From the NCBI GenBank assembly GCA_963693315.1, contig OY856188.1, positions 200,545,619 through 200,609,618 on the forward strand: a DNA stretch of 64,000 bases, read 5' to 3'. The DNA is from Diogma glabrata. Taxonomy: Eukaryota > Arthropoda > Insecta > Diptera > Cylindrotomidae. The notes under the pieces are model-generated. The model made no database searches. It was not told the DNA's origin and was given only the letters and a program-made list of their open reading frames with translations. Position numbers and translations under genes: made by a program. Shown piece by piece: positions 23,708 to 37,384 of the stretch. Each line of letters begins with the position of its first letter. Position 1 is the first letter of the stretch.

Positions 23708-24683
23708 TAGCTATTCATAAAATTTTTTTTTTATTTTTAATTATTTATTTAAGTATAAACAAGTAATTATTGATTAAAATAAAAGTGCGGAACCACCGCA
23801 AAAAAAAGTTATGGCCATTTGAAAAAGAAATATTTCATACAAAAAATTCAAATTATTTTTTAGAATTTCAGATTTTGTCGGCGCTATTGATCGAAGGTCT
23901 GCAGGGTCGCAGAAGCGAGTGAAAGAAAATTTTAATAAAAGTTATGTATAAAATATGAACTAACAAGAAAATTTTACATAATTGCATTTTATTAAATATG
24001 AATAAAAACGATAAAAATTTTCATTGTTGCTTACCTTCATTTTAAAAAATTAGAATGAGAAACCCATCTATCTGTAGAGACCGATGTTGATCATCGACAT
24101 GTAGATGTTGAGCTTTTACAACATGATTTCGATTGGTTATAAAATTATTACACTAATAAAATTATATATATGTAACAAAATTGTTCGATAATTTTCTTTC
24201 TTTTTGTTAATTTTGTCGCCATATTTGAACTTTTTTGTATGAAATATTTTTTTTTCAAATGCTCGTATCTTGTTTTAAATGTTTTCGCACTTTTATTTTA
24301 GTCAATAATTGCTTGTTTATACTTACTTAAATAGGCAAGATTACTTTAACTTAGGCGCAAGTGGGATTTTTTTAAATTATTTTTATCGTAAATTAAGAAA
24401 ATTTAGTAAAAGGGACAGTTTTGATCGTTTATCTTATAAGCACATAGGAAATAAAGCAAAAATTAAAAAAACAGAAAAAATTCTTGTCAAAACAGTGCAA
24501 TTTTGTATAGATTTTGCTTTTTTCTAAGGCCTGTGTCTAGGCCCCCGGAGCTGATATACAACTCGTTTTATTCGCTTCAGTGAGAGATTCTATATCAAAT
24601 AAAAAAAAATTCTTGGCGCCTAAGTAGAAGTAATATCCCCCTTAAATAAATAATTAAAAATAAAAAAAAATTTATGAATAGCT
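23708..24683. mobile_element. Foldback element
   Basis: Terminal inverted repeat TAGCTATTCATAAA...TTTTTAATTATTTATTTAAG at 23708-23752 with its complement at 24641-24683. A second inverted stretch pairs 23752-23852 with 24226-24340 (both hold TATTTCATACAAAAAA or complement). No coding capacity; the 72-residue frame at 24309-24527 is not recognisable. Confidence 0.7.
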
Positions 24684-24746
24684 TCTAAACTAAGATCCGG
24701 CCAAAAATTCTAATATTTGAAATGTTTTTGTTTCAGATATTGGTTG

Positions 24747-26021
24747 GGCGATATTAAAAATATACCGAAATTATCGATATCAAAAAAATATCAATAAAAT
24801 CGATATCGATATCATTGAATCGATATATCGATATTTTATCATTCCGATATCGTTATGCGATATATCGATATTTTTTTTCTCGGCATTAGAACGAATTCTA
24901 GCGAGTCGTTATCTTATACATTATAGAAAAGAATTGCATTTAAAAGTAATTTGTGCATGAAAATGTAAACCGAGCCATTTTCACTTGTGGTGATTTTAAG
25001 TGATAGTAACACTAACACTAAGTTTACACCATGGTAGTATAATAGAATAATAGCAAATAGCTATTAAACTTTAAAATATAAATTGGGGGGGGGGGGGGGG
25101 TGGGCGTGGGCGGAGCCCGCGGGATACCCCCTAGTTCTCAATAATAATAATAAAATTTCATTTCAAACAAACAATTAATTTTAATTTTTTTCCAAAAAAT
25201 TAGGTAAAAAAATAAATAAAAATCTTTCTTTTGACACACTTGACAACTTTTTTTTGACAAACTTATAATGCAATAATCTAGTTTTTGATCTCACATACAA
25301 TCCCGACCATCAAGATTTCTCCAAATTTAATGTTCCTACTCGTAATCACTTAAAATGAACGTTTTTTAAGCCAAAAATATGAAAATTTGCTATTTTTGAC
25401 ACACATAATGATTTTTTTGACACACTTCCGGTACAGTTATCGAACACAGCGTCCTTTCGGACCTGTCCCTTGAGTATACCTATTTTCAGAAAAAAAAAAT
25501 TTTGAAATCCCTCAAGCGGTTTTCCCTGTAGCGTAGGTAATGACGGCCGGCCGGCAGACAGACATACATTTTTTTTTTGCTTTTTTAGAATCAGGAGGCC
25601 CTAAAACGTCGAGAAATGTCAAAAAAGTGGGGGTAAGAATTTCACTTGGAGCTCATGAATGTAATACTTAGGTCTTTCAAACCGAAGTAATATCTATCTC
25701 AAATGCTTTGCTTATCCAGAAGTCACAACGCCTGACGATTTAAAAATTGTAATTCAACATCAATCAATATTATTGATTAGCATTTATTTTGTTACTACTA
25801 CTATTATAGATGATATTAAAAATGTTAAAAAAAATATCGATATAAAAAATTAAACATAACTATATCAATTTATCAATAATTGTGTCAATATATCGATATA
25901 CCGATATATCGCTATATCAATTTATTGATATATCAATTTATCGATTTATTGATATATCGATACATCAATTTATCGATATTTTATTCCGATATCGATATTC
26001 GATATATCGATATTTTTTCCC
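24747..26021. repeat. Two direct copies of a GATATC/TATCGATA-rich repeat
   Basis: 24747-24890 and 25812-26021 both start GATATTAAAAAT, fill with alternating ATCGATAT-type motifs, and end ATTCCGATATCG ... CGATATATCGATATTTTTT followed by CGGC. They lie ~1.1 kb apart in the same orientation. The short motif TATCGATA is that of the DREF/BEAF-binding sites known in Drosophila; this is a motif match only. The interval 24891-25811 holds a G-run, TTTTTGACACACTT repeats, a GGCCGGCCGG block near 25545, and no gene. Confidence 0.75.
25086..25134. mobile_element. G-run followed by a possible Helitron 3' end
   Basis: A run of ~16 G is followed by GGGCGTGGGCGGAGCCCGCG, whose GGGCGGAGCCC can fold as a short hairpin, and then by GGGATACCCCCTAGTT. 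A GC-rich hairpin about ten bases before CTAG-T is the classical Helitron 3' terminus. No Rep/helicase gene or 5' TC end was found, so this is tentative. Confidence 0.35.
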
Positions 26022-26734
26022 CGGCCACTAGTCATAACCGCTATCTGCCGCTGATCAATGGATCGTAGATATTTAAAAAAACTTTTTATCTCTTTTTACT
26101 TATAAATCGTTTGAACGAGAAAGCCGGCGAAGTTCGAGAGGGCGAGATTTAGATTAGGAAGGGAAGAGAAGAGAGCGGTATATGGAGGAGAGAGAAGGGG
26201 GCATATCATTCATGAACTACGTACTATTTATTGAAATAGATCTTTCAGAACAGACCAACAATTTCGACAAATATATACGTATTGTAAATATTAAAAGGTT
26301 GATTTGTTATTATTTACTTCGAACATGTGCATCTTTATGAAAAAATTATTTTTAGAAAAACAATTGTATCCAAACCAAAACAGAATGAGGGCTAAATGCA
26401 TTTTTTTTGTGTATTAAAGTTTTTTTGAGATATGAATACATTTTAATTCAATTTGGTGTAATGTGTTATTTTGAGTTTGAGAATACATTAAAATAAATAA
26501 AAAAACTGTTAATGTTTTTATTAAAATTATACATTATCAGTAAAGAATCAGAGAGAAAGATTCACGAAAAATAGAATTTAGGTTAATTAAAACGATCTGT
26601 CGTTTTGTACTGCTGTCAAAACATAAGCTATGTATTTTAGAAGATTCACGTTAATTGCCTCGCTCCAAACGCTAACGTAAAAATAAACGAAAATGTTCGG
26701 TAGTTTGATGTACCTAGTACCTAGTACCACCAGA

Positions 26735-27243
26735 CCCTCGCTCCTTTCATTTGATGATTACCACATACTTTATACTTCGTGAGGCGCCTTTCTTTGACGA
26801 GTCCGACAACTTTTTTATCTGCAACTTTCCTCGAATCTGCCACTTTTTCTTTTAATGCCAATTTCCTCCCGTCTTATAAATTTACTACTACAGATTTGTT
26901 TTTTTATTAAAGGGGGGTGTTCGACAAAAATTTGTCTGCTATTGTCGAGTACGACAACACAAACATGCCAAAATGTCAATTGTCGGACTCGACAATAGCA
27001 GACAAATTTTTTTCGGACAAGGTTACTCTCCATTTCAAAAACAAATTTCCATTCATTAACAAAAAACAAAATTGTGGTAATAAATTTACAAGACCCGGGG
27101 CAATCGGCATTTTTCGGAGTTCGCGGAACGAAAAAGCGGCCAAACCGAAGAAAATGGCAGATAAAAAGTTGTCGGACTCGTCAAGAAGAGGCGATTCACG
27201 AAGTATAAAATATGTGGTAATCATCAAATGAAAGGGATGAGGG
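26735..27243. mobile_element. Foldback MITE of ~509 bp
   Basis: CCCTCGCTCCTTTCATTTGA (26735) pairs with TCAAATGAAAGGGATGAGGG (to 27243), and the arms continue inward over TGATTACCACATA, GACGAGTCCGACAACTTTTT and ATCTGC. An inner palindrome carries TTTGTCTGCTATTGTCGAGT and its complement near 26931-27007. The short ORFs on both strands here are mirror images of the arms, not genes. Confidence 0.85.
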
Positions 27244-27765
27244 CCTGCTGACTAATATTATCTTCTATTTTTGTTATTTCGGAACAGATGATTAAGAAAT
27301 TTTCAACCAAGTTTCGAAGCACGCTTTTAAAATCTTATATTTTATGCACGAAACAAATCATAACCTTGCTCTGCATTTTACAAACGACGACTAAAAAAAT
27401 TTTGTATCAAATATAAGTAAATTTCGAATTTTTTTTTATAAAAATGCGATTCTATGATATTTATTTTATTTGTTTCTATTTCTGATAAGTTATGATTTAT
27501 ATAAGAAATTTGTCGTTTTCTTCATCATTTTAGTTTATTTTTTTGTGAAATAAAAATATTAATAAATTTATGGTTACATAGCTGAACGAAGAAAATGACA
27601 TGACATGATAAATGTTATAGGGTGAACAGAATTAATGTGTTGTAGAAATTTATGATCGTTCTTTAAAGATATGCCGTTATTTGTAACTTTTGGAATCAAA
27701 ACATGCGTGATGCGGGTATTGATTTTGGTTTCTATATTGCATTTTGGCATCTGCACGCAGGCAGG

Positions 27766-27832
27766 AGGGATCAGTTTATTTTTTTTTTAATTTTTGATGC
27801 TCGGGTGTGACAATCCCCCGTACTCCAGTCCT
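27766..27832 (+). repeat. Dispersed repeat, inverse copy at 41872-41950
   Basis: GGAGGGATCAGTTT ... TTTTTGATGCTCGGGTGTGA CAATCCCCCGTACTCCAGT corresponds on the opposite strand to 41872-41950. No boundary features are clear. Region 27244-27765 shows no gene. Confidence 0.6.
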
Positions 27833-27964
27833 TCCTATTGACATATTATGAATTAACGTTAGATAGCATAAACCAACCAATAGTGATATATCACTAGCCA
27901 AGGTGATATGTTGGGGGATCTGGCGGATGAATGTTGCAGTTAACATTAGCACCATCAGTCTTAG

Positions 27965-29004
<1,040 letters not shown>

Positions 29005-29006
29005 TA

Positions 29007-30319
29007 TTATATATATAAATTTAGAATATACAAAAATTAAACTCTCGATATTCTTTTCCCAGTTACAACATTCCAATTAATTTTCTAGATCACCAGTGAA
29101 ATCTTCTATATTTTGGCAATTTTTTTAATAATTCGATTCCATTTTCCATAAGAAAACATAAATATCAAAACAAAAATGTACCATCTCTTTTCGAAACACG
29201 AATAGATTTTCATCTCTTTTCATTATTTTATTTTGAAATCAAAAGAACACATTATTATGACGAACAACTTACGTCTCGCGATCATAATCCTCCTACACTT
29301 TGTAGAAGAAGAGAAACACAAAATCTAAACAAAAAAATAAAATACGATTTACATTATTTTAAAAAAATAACAACTTCTGTTTTGAGAATAAATACATAAG
29401 TTTTTATCAAGAACTAAGACGAGTTGATAAATATATAGCCTTATTTATAGTTCATAACTTACATCCTTATGCTCCCAAGTTTAACTCTTTACTTTGTTCT
29501 TTGTTAGGGCTAACCCATTGAAAATAATTTGGAGCTTCTCTTCGAATATGACACCCACATTATTTGCTAATACCTCACTGACTCACTGAGATAAGTTGAT
29601 TGGATCATCTCGTATTTGTGCACTTATTTGCTTGTTTTTAAATCCTTGGGTGTAGCATACTCACTGATTTGTGGTAAGATGTGTATTGTCGAGCGAGTTT
29701 ATTAGATTTCACGTTTGGTTTACAATCAAGATATGTAAGACATTGTACAAATTCAGCCTGAAATATACTGTAATGATCGTGAAGGAGAAAAGATTTAATA
29801 AAATAACTAATGGAGTTATTAAAATTTAAACGAAAAAGTGCTGCTAAAAATATTCAAATAGTCAACTCATTATTCCGAAGCTGTGAAAGTTTCAGCTAAA
29901 AATCCACAAAAACCAGTCGAAATTCCCGAACACCTAAGGTTTTGAAAATTTTGTCATGAAATGAATACTTAAGTATTTTAAAATCGACATCAAAATGCAA
30001 AAACTACTGAATCATTAAAATTTGTTGCCCTAATGCAATTACCCGAATTTTGTTTGGGCAAAATTGGCCAATGTGAGAGAGCTCAATTTTACTCATCGAA
30101 TTTAAAAAAAAAATATCTATCTATCTTTGTCTGGTGGCTTCCATTTAACAAACCGAAAAAAAATTTGCTCATAATACTTTGCAATTCTGACGGGTATATA
30201 AATAAAACAGAGAAAGAAAAACCATTCAAATTGTATCAATTCAATAAAACACAAGGTCCTTCAAAATTTAATCAATTATTGATATTGCAAACTAGTGGAG
30301 TTATATTAGTAAAAAAAAG
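29007..30319. other. AT-rich stretch, no recognised gene
   Basis: The only sizeable frame (30033-30377, 114 residues) shows no motif I know and overlaps a foldback arm at its end. ATTGATATTGCAAAC at 30274 recurs inverted near 36553-36567, which may mark an older element spanning to ~36.6 kb. Confidence 0.4.
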
Positions 30320-32227
30320 TGATATATTTGATGTAAGAGCAAAGTTGAATTTTTTTTGTTTTATGTTACAGACATAAAAGTTAGTGGCATGTAATTATTT
30401 AGCAAACTTGGGGGTCCGGAAGGGGCTCAAAAATGGCAAAAACTGGTTTTTAGGAGTTTTTTGAGTAGGTTGCTTCACTATTTTTGAAACATTTGGGGCT
30501 CTAATGATCATAAAAAAAAAAAATGGAAAATGTTTGTGATAAAATTTTGAATTCATCTATGGGGGTTAGGTACTCTAAAAGTGTAACCTAACCTCAAAAA
30601 ACCGAATCGCGTGGCTTTTTTTTTTTACTAAATTTAGGATAAGGGGCGGAAAAATCGTCGAATTTTCATGACAATTTCAGGGAACATGTATATTAATAGT
30701 TTTAATATGGGATTTAATTTTTATGAAAAAATTTTAATTTTTTCGGTCACAATTGGCATTTTTCGTTAAATTTGGCAAATGGTGCCATTTTGTGAGGTCA
30801 TCCAAAATAAATTTTTTGTTTTAATCTGTACATTTTTTTATCTACTTTAATCTAAGTATAATTAAAATTATGTTGCCTTATTTAAATGCCCATTTTTGGG
30901 CATGAAAAAAAAAATTAATTTTTGCATTTTTTTGACATTTTACCATATATACGGTATTATTTATGCTATTATGATGTATATAAAAGCAAAATTCGCAATT
31001 CAAATTAATAAACAATATTTTTTAAAATTATACATAACCTACAAAACTTTTTTTTCTTGCAATGCCCTAAATTGCTTTTTGTAAATAATTAAAATGTTAT
31101 TACAATTATTGTAAATATTTGATATAAGATTTTGAAAAAATGTAATATTCAATTTTTTTCAAACATTTTTTATTAACATATAAAATACACAAAAAATTCT
31201 ATATGTGTTATTAGGATTTTTCGTATTATTCACTCTTTGTGTGCTTTTGTCACTTTTGAATTAAAATGCAATATTTAAAAATAAACTTTTTGTTGTTTAT
31301 TTTTAAAATTTTTATTTTATTAATAATAATATAAACTTCCTTATAGTAACAATTTGAATTTGATTTTTTATTTTATTGAATATCGATTTCGACTTACGTC
31401 ATCCTCAGTTTAAATTATTATTACAATTTTTGCTTAAACTATTACTTATATACTATTTCAACTGCTATTTTTTATTATCATGTCATATATTTTGTTAGTT
31501 TAATTTTAATTATTTACCAAAAGCAATTTAGGGCATTGCAAGAAAAAAAAGTTTTGTAGGTTATGTATAATTTTAAAAAATATTTTTTATTAATTTGAAT
31601 TGCATATTTCACTTGTAATGTAAAATGTCAAAAAAAAGCAAAAATTAATTTTTTTTCATGCCCAAAAATGGCATTTAAATTAAGGCAACATAATTTTAAT
31701 TATACTTAGATTAAAGTAGATAAAAACAGTACAGAGAAAAAAAAAATTTATTTTGGATGACTTCTTATAAAATGACACCATTTGCCAAATTTAACTAAAA
31801 ATGCCAATTGTGGCCGAAAAATTTTTCATAAAAATTAAATCCCATATTAAGACTATTAAAATACATGTTCCCTGAAGTTTTCATGAAAATTCGACGATTT
31901 TTTCCGCCCCTTATCCTAAATTTAGTAAAAAAAGTCACGCGATTCGGTTTTTTGAGGTTAGGTTACACTTTTAGAGTACCTAACCTCCCTAGATGAATTC
32001 AAAATTTAATCACAAACATTTTCCAATTTTTTTTATGATCATTAGAGCCCGAAATATTTCAAAAATAGTGAAGCAACCTACACAAAAAACACCAAAAACT
32101 CATTTTTTGCTATTTTTGAGGCCCTTCCGGACCTCCAAATTTGCAAAATAATTACATGCCCACTAACTTTTATGTCCGTAACAAAAAAACAAAAAAAAAT
32201 TCAACTTTGCTTTTACATCAATATAAA
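30320..32227. mobile_element. Very large foldback element, ~750-bp arms
   Basis: Left arm ~30325-31095 is the inverse of ~31500-32225. The termini are TGATGTAAGAGCAAAGTTGA and its near-complement. Landmarks paired in the two arms include AAAAGTTAGTGGCATGTAA, GGGGTCCGGAAGGG, GGTTAGGTACTCTAAAAGTG, GGATAAGGGGCGGAAAAAT, CATTTTTGGGCATGAAAAAA and TTGCAATGCCCTAAATTGC. Arms are roughly 90% alike by eye. The ~400-bp centre (31096-31499) is AT-rich and non-coding. No transposase; a non-autonomous foldback. Confidence 0.85.
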
Positions 32228-32371
32228 TTATAAAATGCTAATATGACTCGACTAAACATATAACAGCCAAAACTCATAATATGAAGTACTCTATCAACTA
32301 TTCAGCATCAACGATTCTGCGCATGATCTATTTACTTTATTTTGCCTTTTGTTTAAAACAAGAAAAACTAT

Positions 32372-33509
32372 TAGGAGATAATTAATTTCTTAACCTCACT
32401 ATTTGTGAATTTCAAAGGTTTAGTAAGGATATTTTACCCCATACAATCCTAAGTCACTTGTGTAGTTGTTATTGACTGTTTCCAATCAATTTGAAATCAA
32501 TTTTACGACATAAATGTCAAAGTTTATTTGTGAATCATATGAATTTTTCAATTCGAAATCAAAAAAGATGCTTTATGGCTGAATTGCATGCAAGATTTTT
32601 TGTACGAGTAAGATTCTGTTTTATTTGCATAAAAAAAAATACATGTAATAGTAAAATATTTTTATAGAAAATTATTTTATCGAAGTAGTTTTTCGAAATA
32701 ACTAACTTTAGGTATTGTTTTTTCAATTTGAGGCATTGTTATTTCACTTTTGGCATTGTTATTTCAATAGGAAAAAAGCATGCTTTACGGACAATTTTTG
32801 AATCGAAAAAGTGCATTTTACCGTTTACTCGTACAAAAAGCTAATATATTATATAGATTTTTTTTTTAATTCGCCTTTCGACTTCTTGTAATGTAAAGTA
32901 TTTTTTACAGGCAAACTCAGAGTTTATATTTTTAGGAGATAATTAATTTCTTAACCTCACTATTTGTGAATTTCGAAGGTTTAGTAGGGATATTTCACCC
33001 CACACAATCCTAAGTAACTTGTGTAGTTATTATTGACTGTTTCCAATCAATTCTAAATCAATTGTACGACATAAATGCCAAAGCTTATTTATAAATCATA
33101 TGAATTTTTCAATTCGAAATCAGTTTTTGGTTTTATATGAATAAAGCTTATATTTATTTCTTAATAAAAATAACTTTTATCTCTAAACGTGTTTCGGTTG
33201 GGATTCGAACTCATAACCTTATCAATACCAACTAAGTTCAAATCCTTTGGTAGACACGCTATCAGCTGCCCCTCGGCGTCGATGGTTGGTAACATTTGAT
33301 TTGATTTCAAATTGATTGGAAACAGTCAATAATAACTACACAAGTGACTTAGGACTGTATGGGGTAAAATATCCCTACTAAACCTTCGAAATTCACAAAT
33401 AGTGAGGTTAAGAAATTAATTATCGCATAAAAATATAAACTTTGAATTGGCCTGTAAAAAATACTTTACAATACAAGAAGTTGAAAGACTAATTAAAAAA
33501 AATCTATAT
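32372..33509. mobile_element. 1.14-kb insertion with 12-bp target-site duplication
   Basis: AAGAAAAACTAT occurs on both sides (32360-32371 and 33510-33521), splitting what is otherwise one arm of a larger inverted repeat. Inside, a ~190-bp module starting TAGGAGATAATTAATTTC occurs twice in direct orientation (32372 and 32933) and once inverted (~33305-33430). A tRNA-like head lies between the second and third modules. The outermost ~60 bases of 32866-32932 are also inverted at 33430-33509. Confidence 0.75.
33195..33285 (-). repeat. tRNA-derived SINE head
   Basis: On the minus strand GCTGATAGCGTGTCTACC (box A position) is followed ~45 bases later by GAGTTCGAATCCC (box B). GATAGCGTGTCT(A/G)CC(A/T)AAGGAT is shared with the head at 41389-41462, so both appear to belong to one SINE family. 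A Pol III promoter is expected from the boxes, but no terminator is clear. Confidence 0.55.
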
Positions 33510-33622
33510 AAGAAAAACTATATTCGTTTCACATTGACAAAAGAAAAAATAATAAAAAACAACATTTAATGTATTCGATATATGTGAAACAAGAGGAAGT
33601 GAAATGTTTTTGAAATAAAATA

Positions 33623-36304
33623 CAGTGAAACTTGTATACGTTCAGATATTACTTTATAGAATGATTTTAGGTCGTTTAATAGTACGGAACGAAAGTATGA
33701 TTTATAGTATGAACATTGTGAGGTCAGCAGTGTTGTCCAAATTATAGACGAAAATGCCTATTTAATAGATTTTTGTTGGCCGTTACAGGAGGTGAGGGCC
33801 TCCGAATAACGTTTTTTTTCCCGGATTTTTTACTTTTTCAGGTCACATTTTTTATGTTCTATTGTCTAAAACGGCGTCCTGATAAAAATTATGAGTTTTA
33901 ATCTCGATTTGGATGGAAGTGTTGATCGTTTTAGGGCAATTATTTTATAGTTTTTGACTTTTTCCTAAGATACGGCGAAAAAATGTTGCCTACTCTTGCC
34001 GATGCAGAATATGCAGGTGGTGTGAATATGAGTTTTATGCCATTTATTTTAGTTAATTCAGCAAAATCTGATAAAAATTATGTTCCGCAATCAGAAACGT
34101 CAGACAGACTAAAGGTTTGACCCCATTAAGGGTTCCAAATTCAATGAAATTCGTATCGTCTGTTGTTAATAGATTTAACGATGAATTAATTCATCGTTCA
34201 ATTTTAATCATCTCTTGATTAACAAATATGCCTTATCGTGAATGAAATTTACACAACTTTTTCATTCTCGCCTTCTGCTGCAGATGGAATTGGTAAACGA
34301 TAGAATACATCTGCGGTACTATTTTTGCCGTTCATATACTCAATTGAATATTACAAAAAGTTAATAGATTTACTACCCATTTCTGTCTTCAATTTGCAGT
34401 CGTTTGCTGAAATCCACGAGTTTTCCAAAAAAGTCCTAATAAGGGTTTGAGCAAGTTCTGGATAGGTTTAAGACAGAATAGTAGCATTTAAAAACTGAGA
34501 ACATTAACGCATATCGCTCTATTTCTATTACGCTATTGTTTTTTCCGTGATATAGTAAGCGAAAGGCAAATAGTATTGACAATCAAGAAATATATGAGAT
34601 ATTACACCAGCAATTTAACACCTTTTAACACCTACACTAAAGGTAATCCGTAGTCACTATAGTGCCAACTGGGATTTTAGCTTTTAGCTTTTCTTTCCCC
34701 TATAGCTTTTCTACTTTTGAAAGTTCTTCCACGTGATTTTTGAAATCATAGACCACTAGAATCAATAGATCGCTAGGTTCACTCAAAAGTACATTAAATT
34801 ATTTGATTTGCTGTAAACATAATTAACTAGCTCGAAGTCCTAAATTTTGGGAGGAAATCCATACCCATAATTGATGATGGACCATCAGCCGCCACTAAAT
34901 TGGGAAAATTGAAAATTTTCTTTCCATACTTAACTGTTGAATCAAATTCGCCGATTAGTTTATTTTCGTGACATGATTATGCACAAAGTTTTGAATTTGA
35001 ATATTTTAAATTGAAAATTTTAAAACTTTCATTTTGCAGTTTCAAAGGAGTAAGTAAAACAGATGTACGAGTATCTCGCAAAAATTTTAATCTCTTTCCA
35101 TTAGTTTTGACATTAATAAAAATTGCATCTCTAGAATTTACACAAATATTTTTAATCATATAAATATTTTTACTACCAAAAAAGTCATTAATAATTAATC
35201 ATTAAGTCATTAACTATTATTAATTAATTTTAATAATAATAAATTAATTGTAATTAATCGTAATTAATAATAAATCTTCCCAAATTAAAAATAAGTTTTT
35301 TGTAAGTCATTGTGATTTACATTTACCCATGCAATGGAACATTAACAAGAATCATCATTTTCTGAACAATGATTTTCTCGTTCACTCAAAAAATTAAATT
35401 TTTTATTTTGGCATACCGGAAATTTCTTCGATGTCCAGTTCCTCCTCAATTCTTACATGAAGTTGTTTTAAATTTACAAACGTCAGACATGGCGACGAGG
35501 ATTAAAACCGACTAACTGACTAACCAACAAATGACTAACATTAACAGTTTTAATAAAATATTAATGTTTTCGTATTAAATAAAAATAATACAAGTAAATA
35601 AATATTAATTAATATAACAATGGCGGAATGGTTACTTTATATGGCGAATGCCGCAATATCTTAAAAACATTTATACAAAACCACACTCGTATATTAAGAA
35701 AAAAAGCTTTGAGTGTACCAGAACCAGCACCGAAACTGTGGTAGTGTACTGTTTACTGTATAAGACGCGCATTAAACGATTTGACAGCAATTGAAAATTG
35801 ATATTATTCTTGACAAATTTGTTATCAGCACATCCAAACAAGTGTTCGAGAGGCTTTGCGAAGAAGAATCTACTGCATGAAGTTTGCAATAGATTTGGAG
35901 TTGTCGATAAAATATAAAGCACAACTGCAAAATATTGAAATCAATGCTATTCATCTTGGTATGTCGATGAAGCATTTTGCATCCAATAAACATAACCTCT
36001 TAAACATAAATATACATTACAGTTAAATATAGCAATATATTAAAATATATTTTTAAAAATAATTACAAAATATAATTTTTATCAAATTTTTGCGAACATA
36101 TTTACTAACAATAATATTCATTAAAAAAATTGAATTAATAAATTTGTAACGACCAACAAAATCTATTAAATACACATTTTCTTGTAAAGTTATTCCAAAC
36201 AGTCCTCACTCTGTTCATACTATAAATAATACATTCCTTCCGTACTATCAAACAACTTAAAATCGATTCATGAAACAATATCTGCGGTATAAAACGTTTC
36301 ACTG
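33623..36304. mobile_element. Pogo-like TIR element, defective
   Basis: CAGTGAAACTTGTATACG at 33623 and a matching inverted end (to 36304), each next to TA (33621-33622, 36305-36306). The terminal repeats extend ~180 bases inward (ATAGTACGGAA, ATTTATAGTATGAAC, TATTTAATAGATTTT, CGTTACA). TA plus CAGTG ends are usual for pogo/Tigger elements. The interior (33800-36100) has no transposase I can recognise; frames at 35671-35993 on the minus strand show no known motif. Confidence 0.75.
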
Positions 36305-36535
36305 TATAAGTAAATTCCTCTTTTAGTATATTACGTAATATTATATTTTAATTTATCACTTGCTCTTATTCCGTATATATTGAATTCATTAAATGTTTTT
36401 TTATTGTTTTTTTGTTTGTCGATGTGAAACGAATTTAGTTTTTTGTTTTAAAATGAAAACGAAATAAAGTAAATTGATCATGCGTAGAAGCGTTGATGTT
36501 GAATTATTGATATAGAACATTTCATATTATTAGAT

Positions 36536-37384
36536 TTAAATGGATTATGTTTGCAATATCAATAACTGATACATAATCCCGGTATAAACAGGATACCTGT
36601 TTATAACAAATTATAAAAAATTTGTTTGGAAACTTTTAAGGAAAATTCCTAACAGTTAAAAATAATAACATTAATTATTTATTTATTTTAATTAATAAGT
36701 GCTATTAATTATTTTCAAATAGAATTTAGAGAAATTTTCTCCAAGCAAAATTTTTTATTATCATTATAATTTAAATTTTTTAATGTACATAGATTATTAT
36801 TTTTAACCTGTGTAAATATTTTTATTCTCCCGACAACTATAAATATAGGTTTATTTCTGTTTTTTACAACCATATTTGTGTGAGTTAATAGTTTTAACAG
36901 AATAAAATAAACAGCTGTTCATTTTATTCTGTCCCGTAAAAGTTGCGGAACACAATAAAATAATTTATTTGATTGTATTGAACTCTAAAATAAATTTTTT
37001 TGGTTGTATTTTGAAAATTTGATTGTATTTTACAAAAAGCAACAAAAACAATTATGCTCGCTCTATTATAAAAAAAACAATAAATTCAAACTAAAGCGCA
37101 TGTCCCTCTCTCGAATACTTTAAATTACAAAGGCTGATGATTAAATTGAATTAAATTTCCATTCTGAAAAAGATTATCTGTTTTATGATTGTTTTTTTGT
37201 TTTATATTAGTATAAAATTTAATGTCTTTCATTGTAGGTAATTTCATTTTCAAAATGCCAAACAATTAAATAAGTATCGAAATTGAAGTAAATTTATTAA
37301 ATTGTTTGGAATTAATTATACAATAAAATACACTGTTTCTCTTAATTTGTTTTACGTATTTTATCAATGATTTTTAATAGTAGT
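36536..37384. other. AT-rich stretch, nothing identified
   Basis: No gene, hairpin or repeat that I can support. Confidence 0.45.

Larger units (their letters stand above)
32275..36535. repeat. Outer inverted arms around the pogo-like element
   Basis: Left arm 32275-32371 plus 33522-33615 (CAGCATCAACGATTCTGCGC, ATGATCTATTTACTTTATTT, ATTCGTTTCACATTGACAAA) is the inverse of ~36310-36535. The arms lie outside the CAGTG ends, so either the pogo-like element landed in the middle of an older foldback, or the true element is larger than its apparent TIRs. Confidence 0.6.

Noticed and set aside
30033..30377. 114-residue ORF as a host exon
   Set aside because: No family recognised, and its end runs into a foldback arm; AT-rich chance frame is more likely.
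35671..35993. Overlapping minus-strand ORFs as pogo transposase
   Set aside because: No CENP-B helix-turn-helix or DDE motif could be found in any frame.
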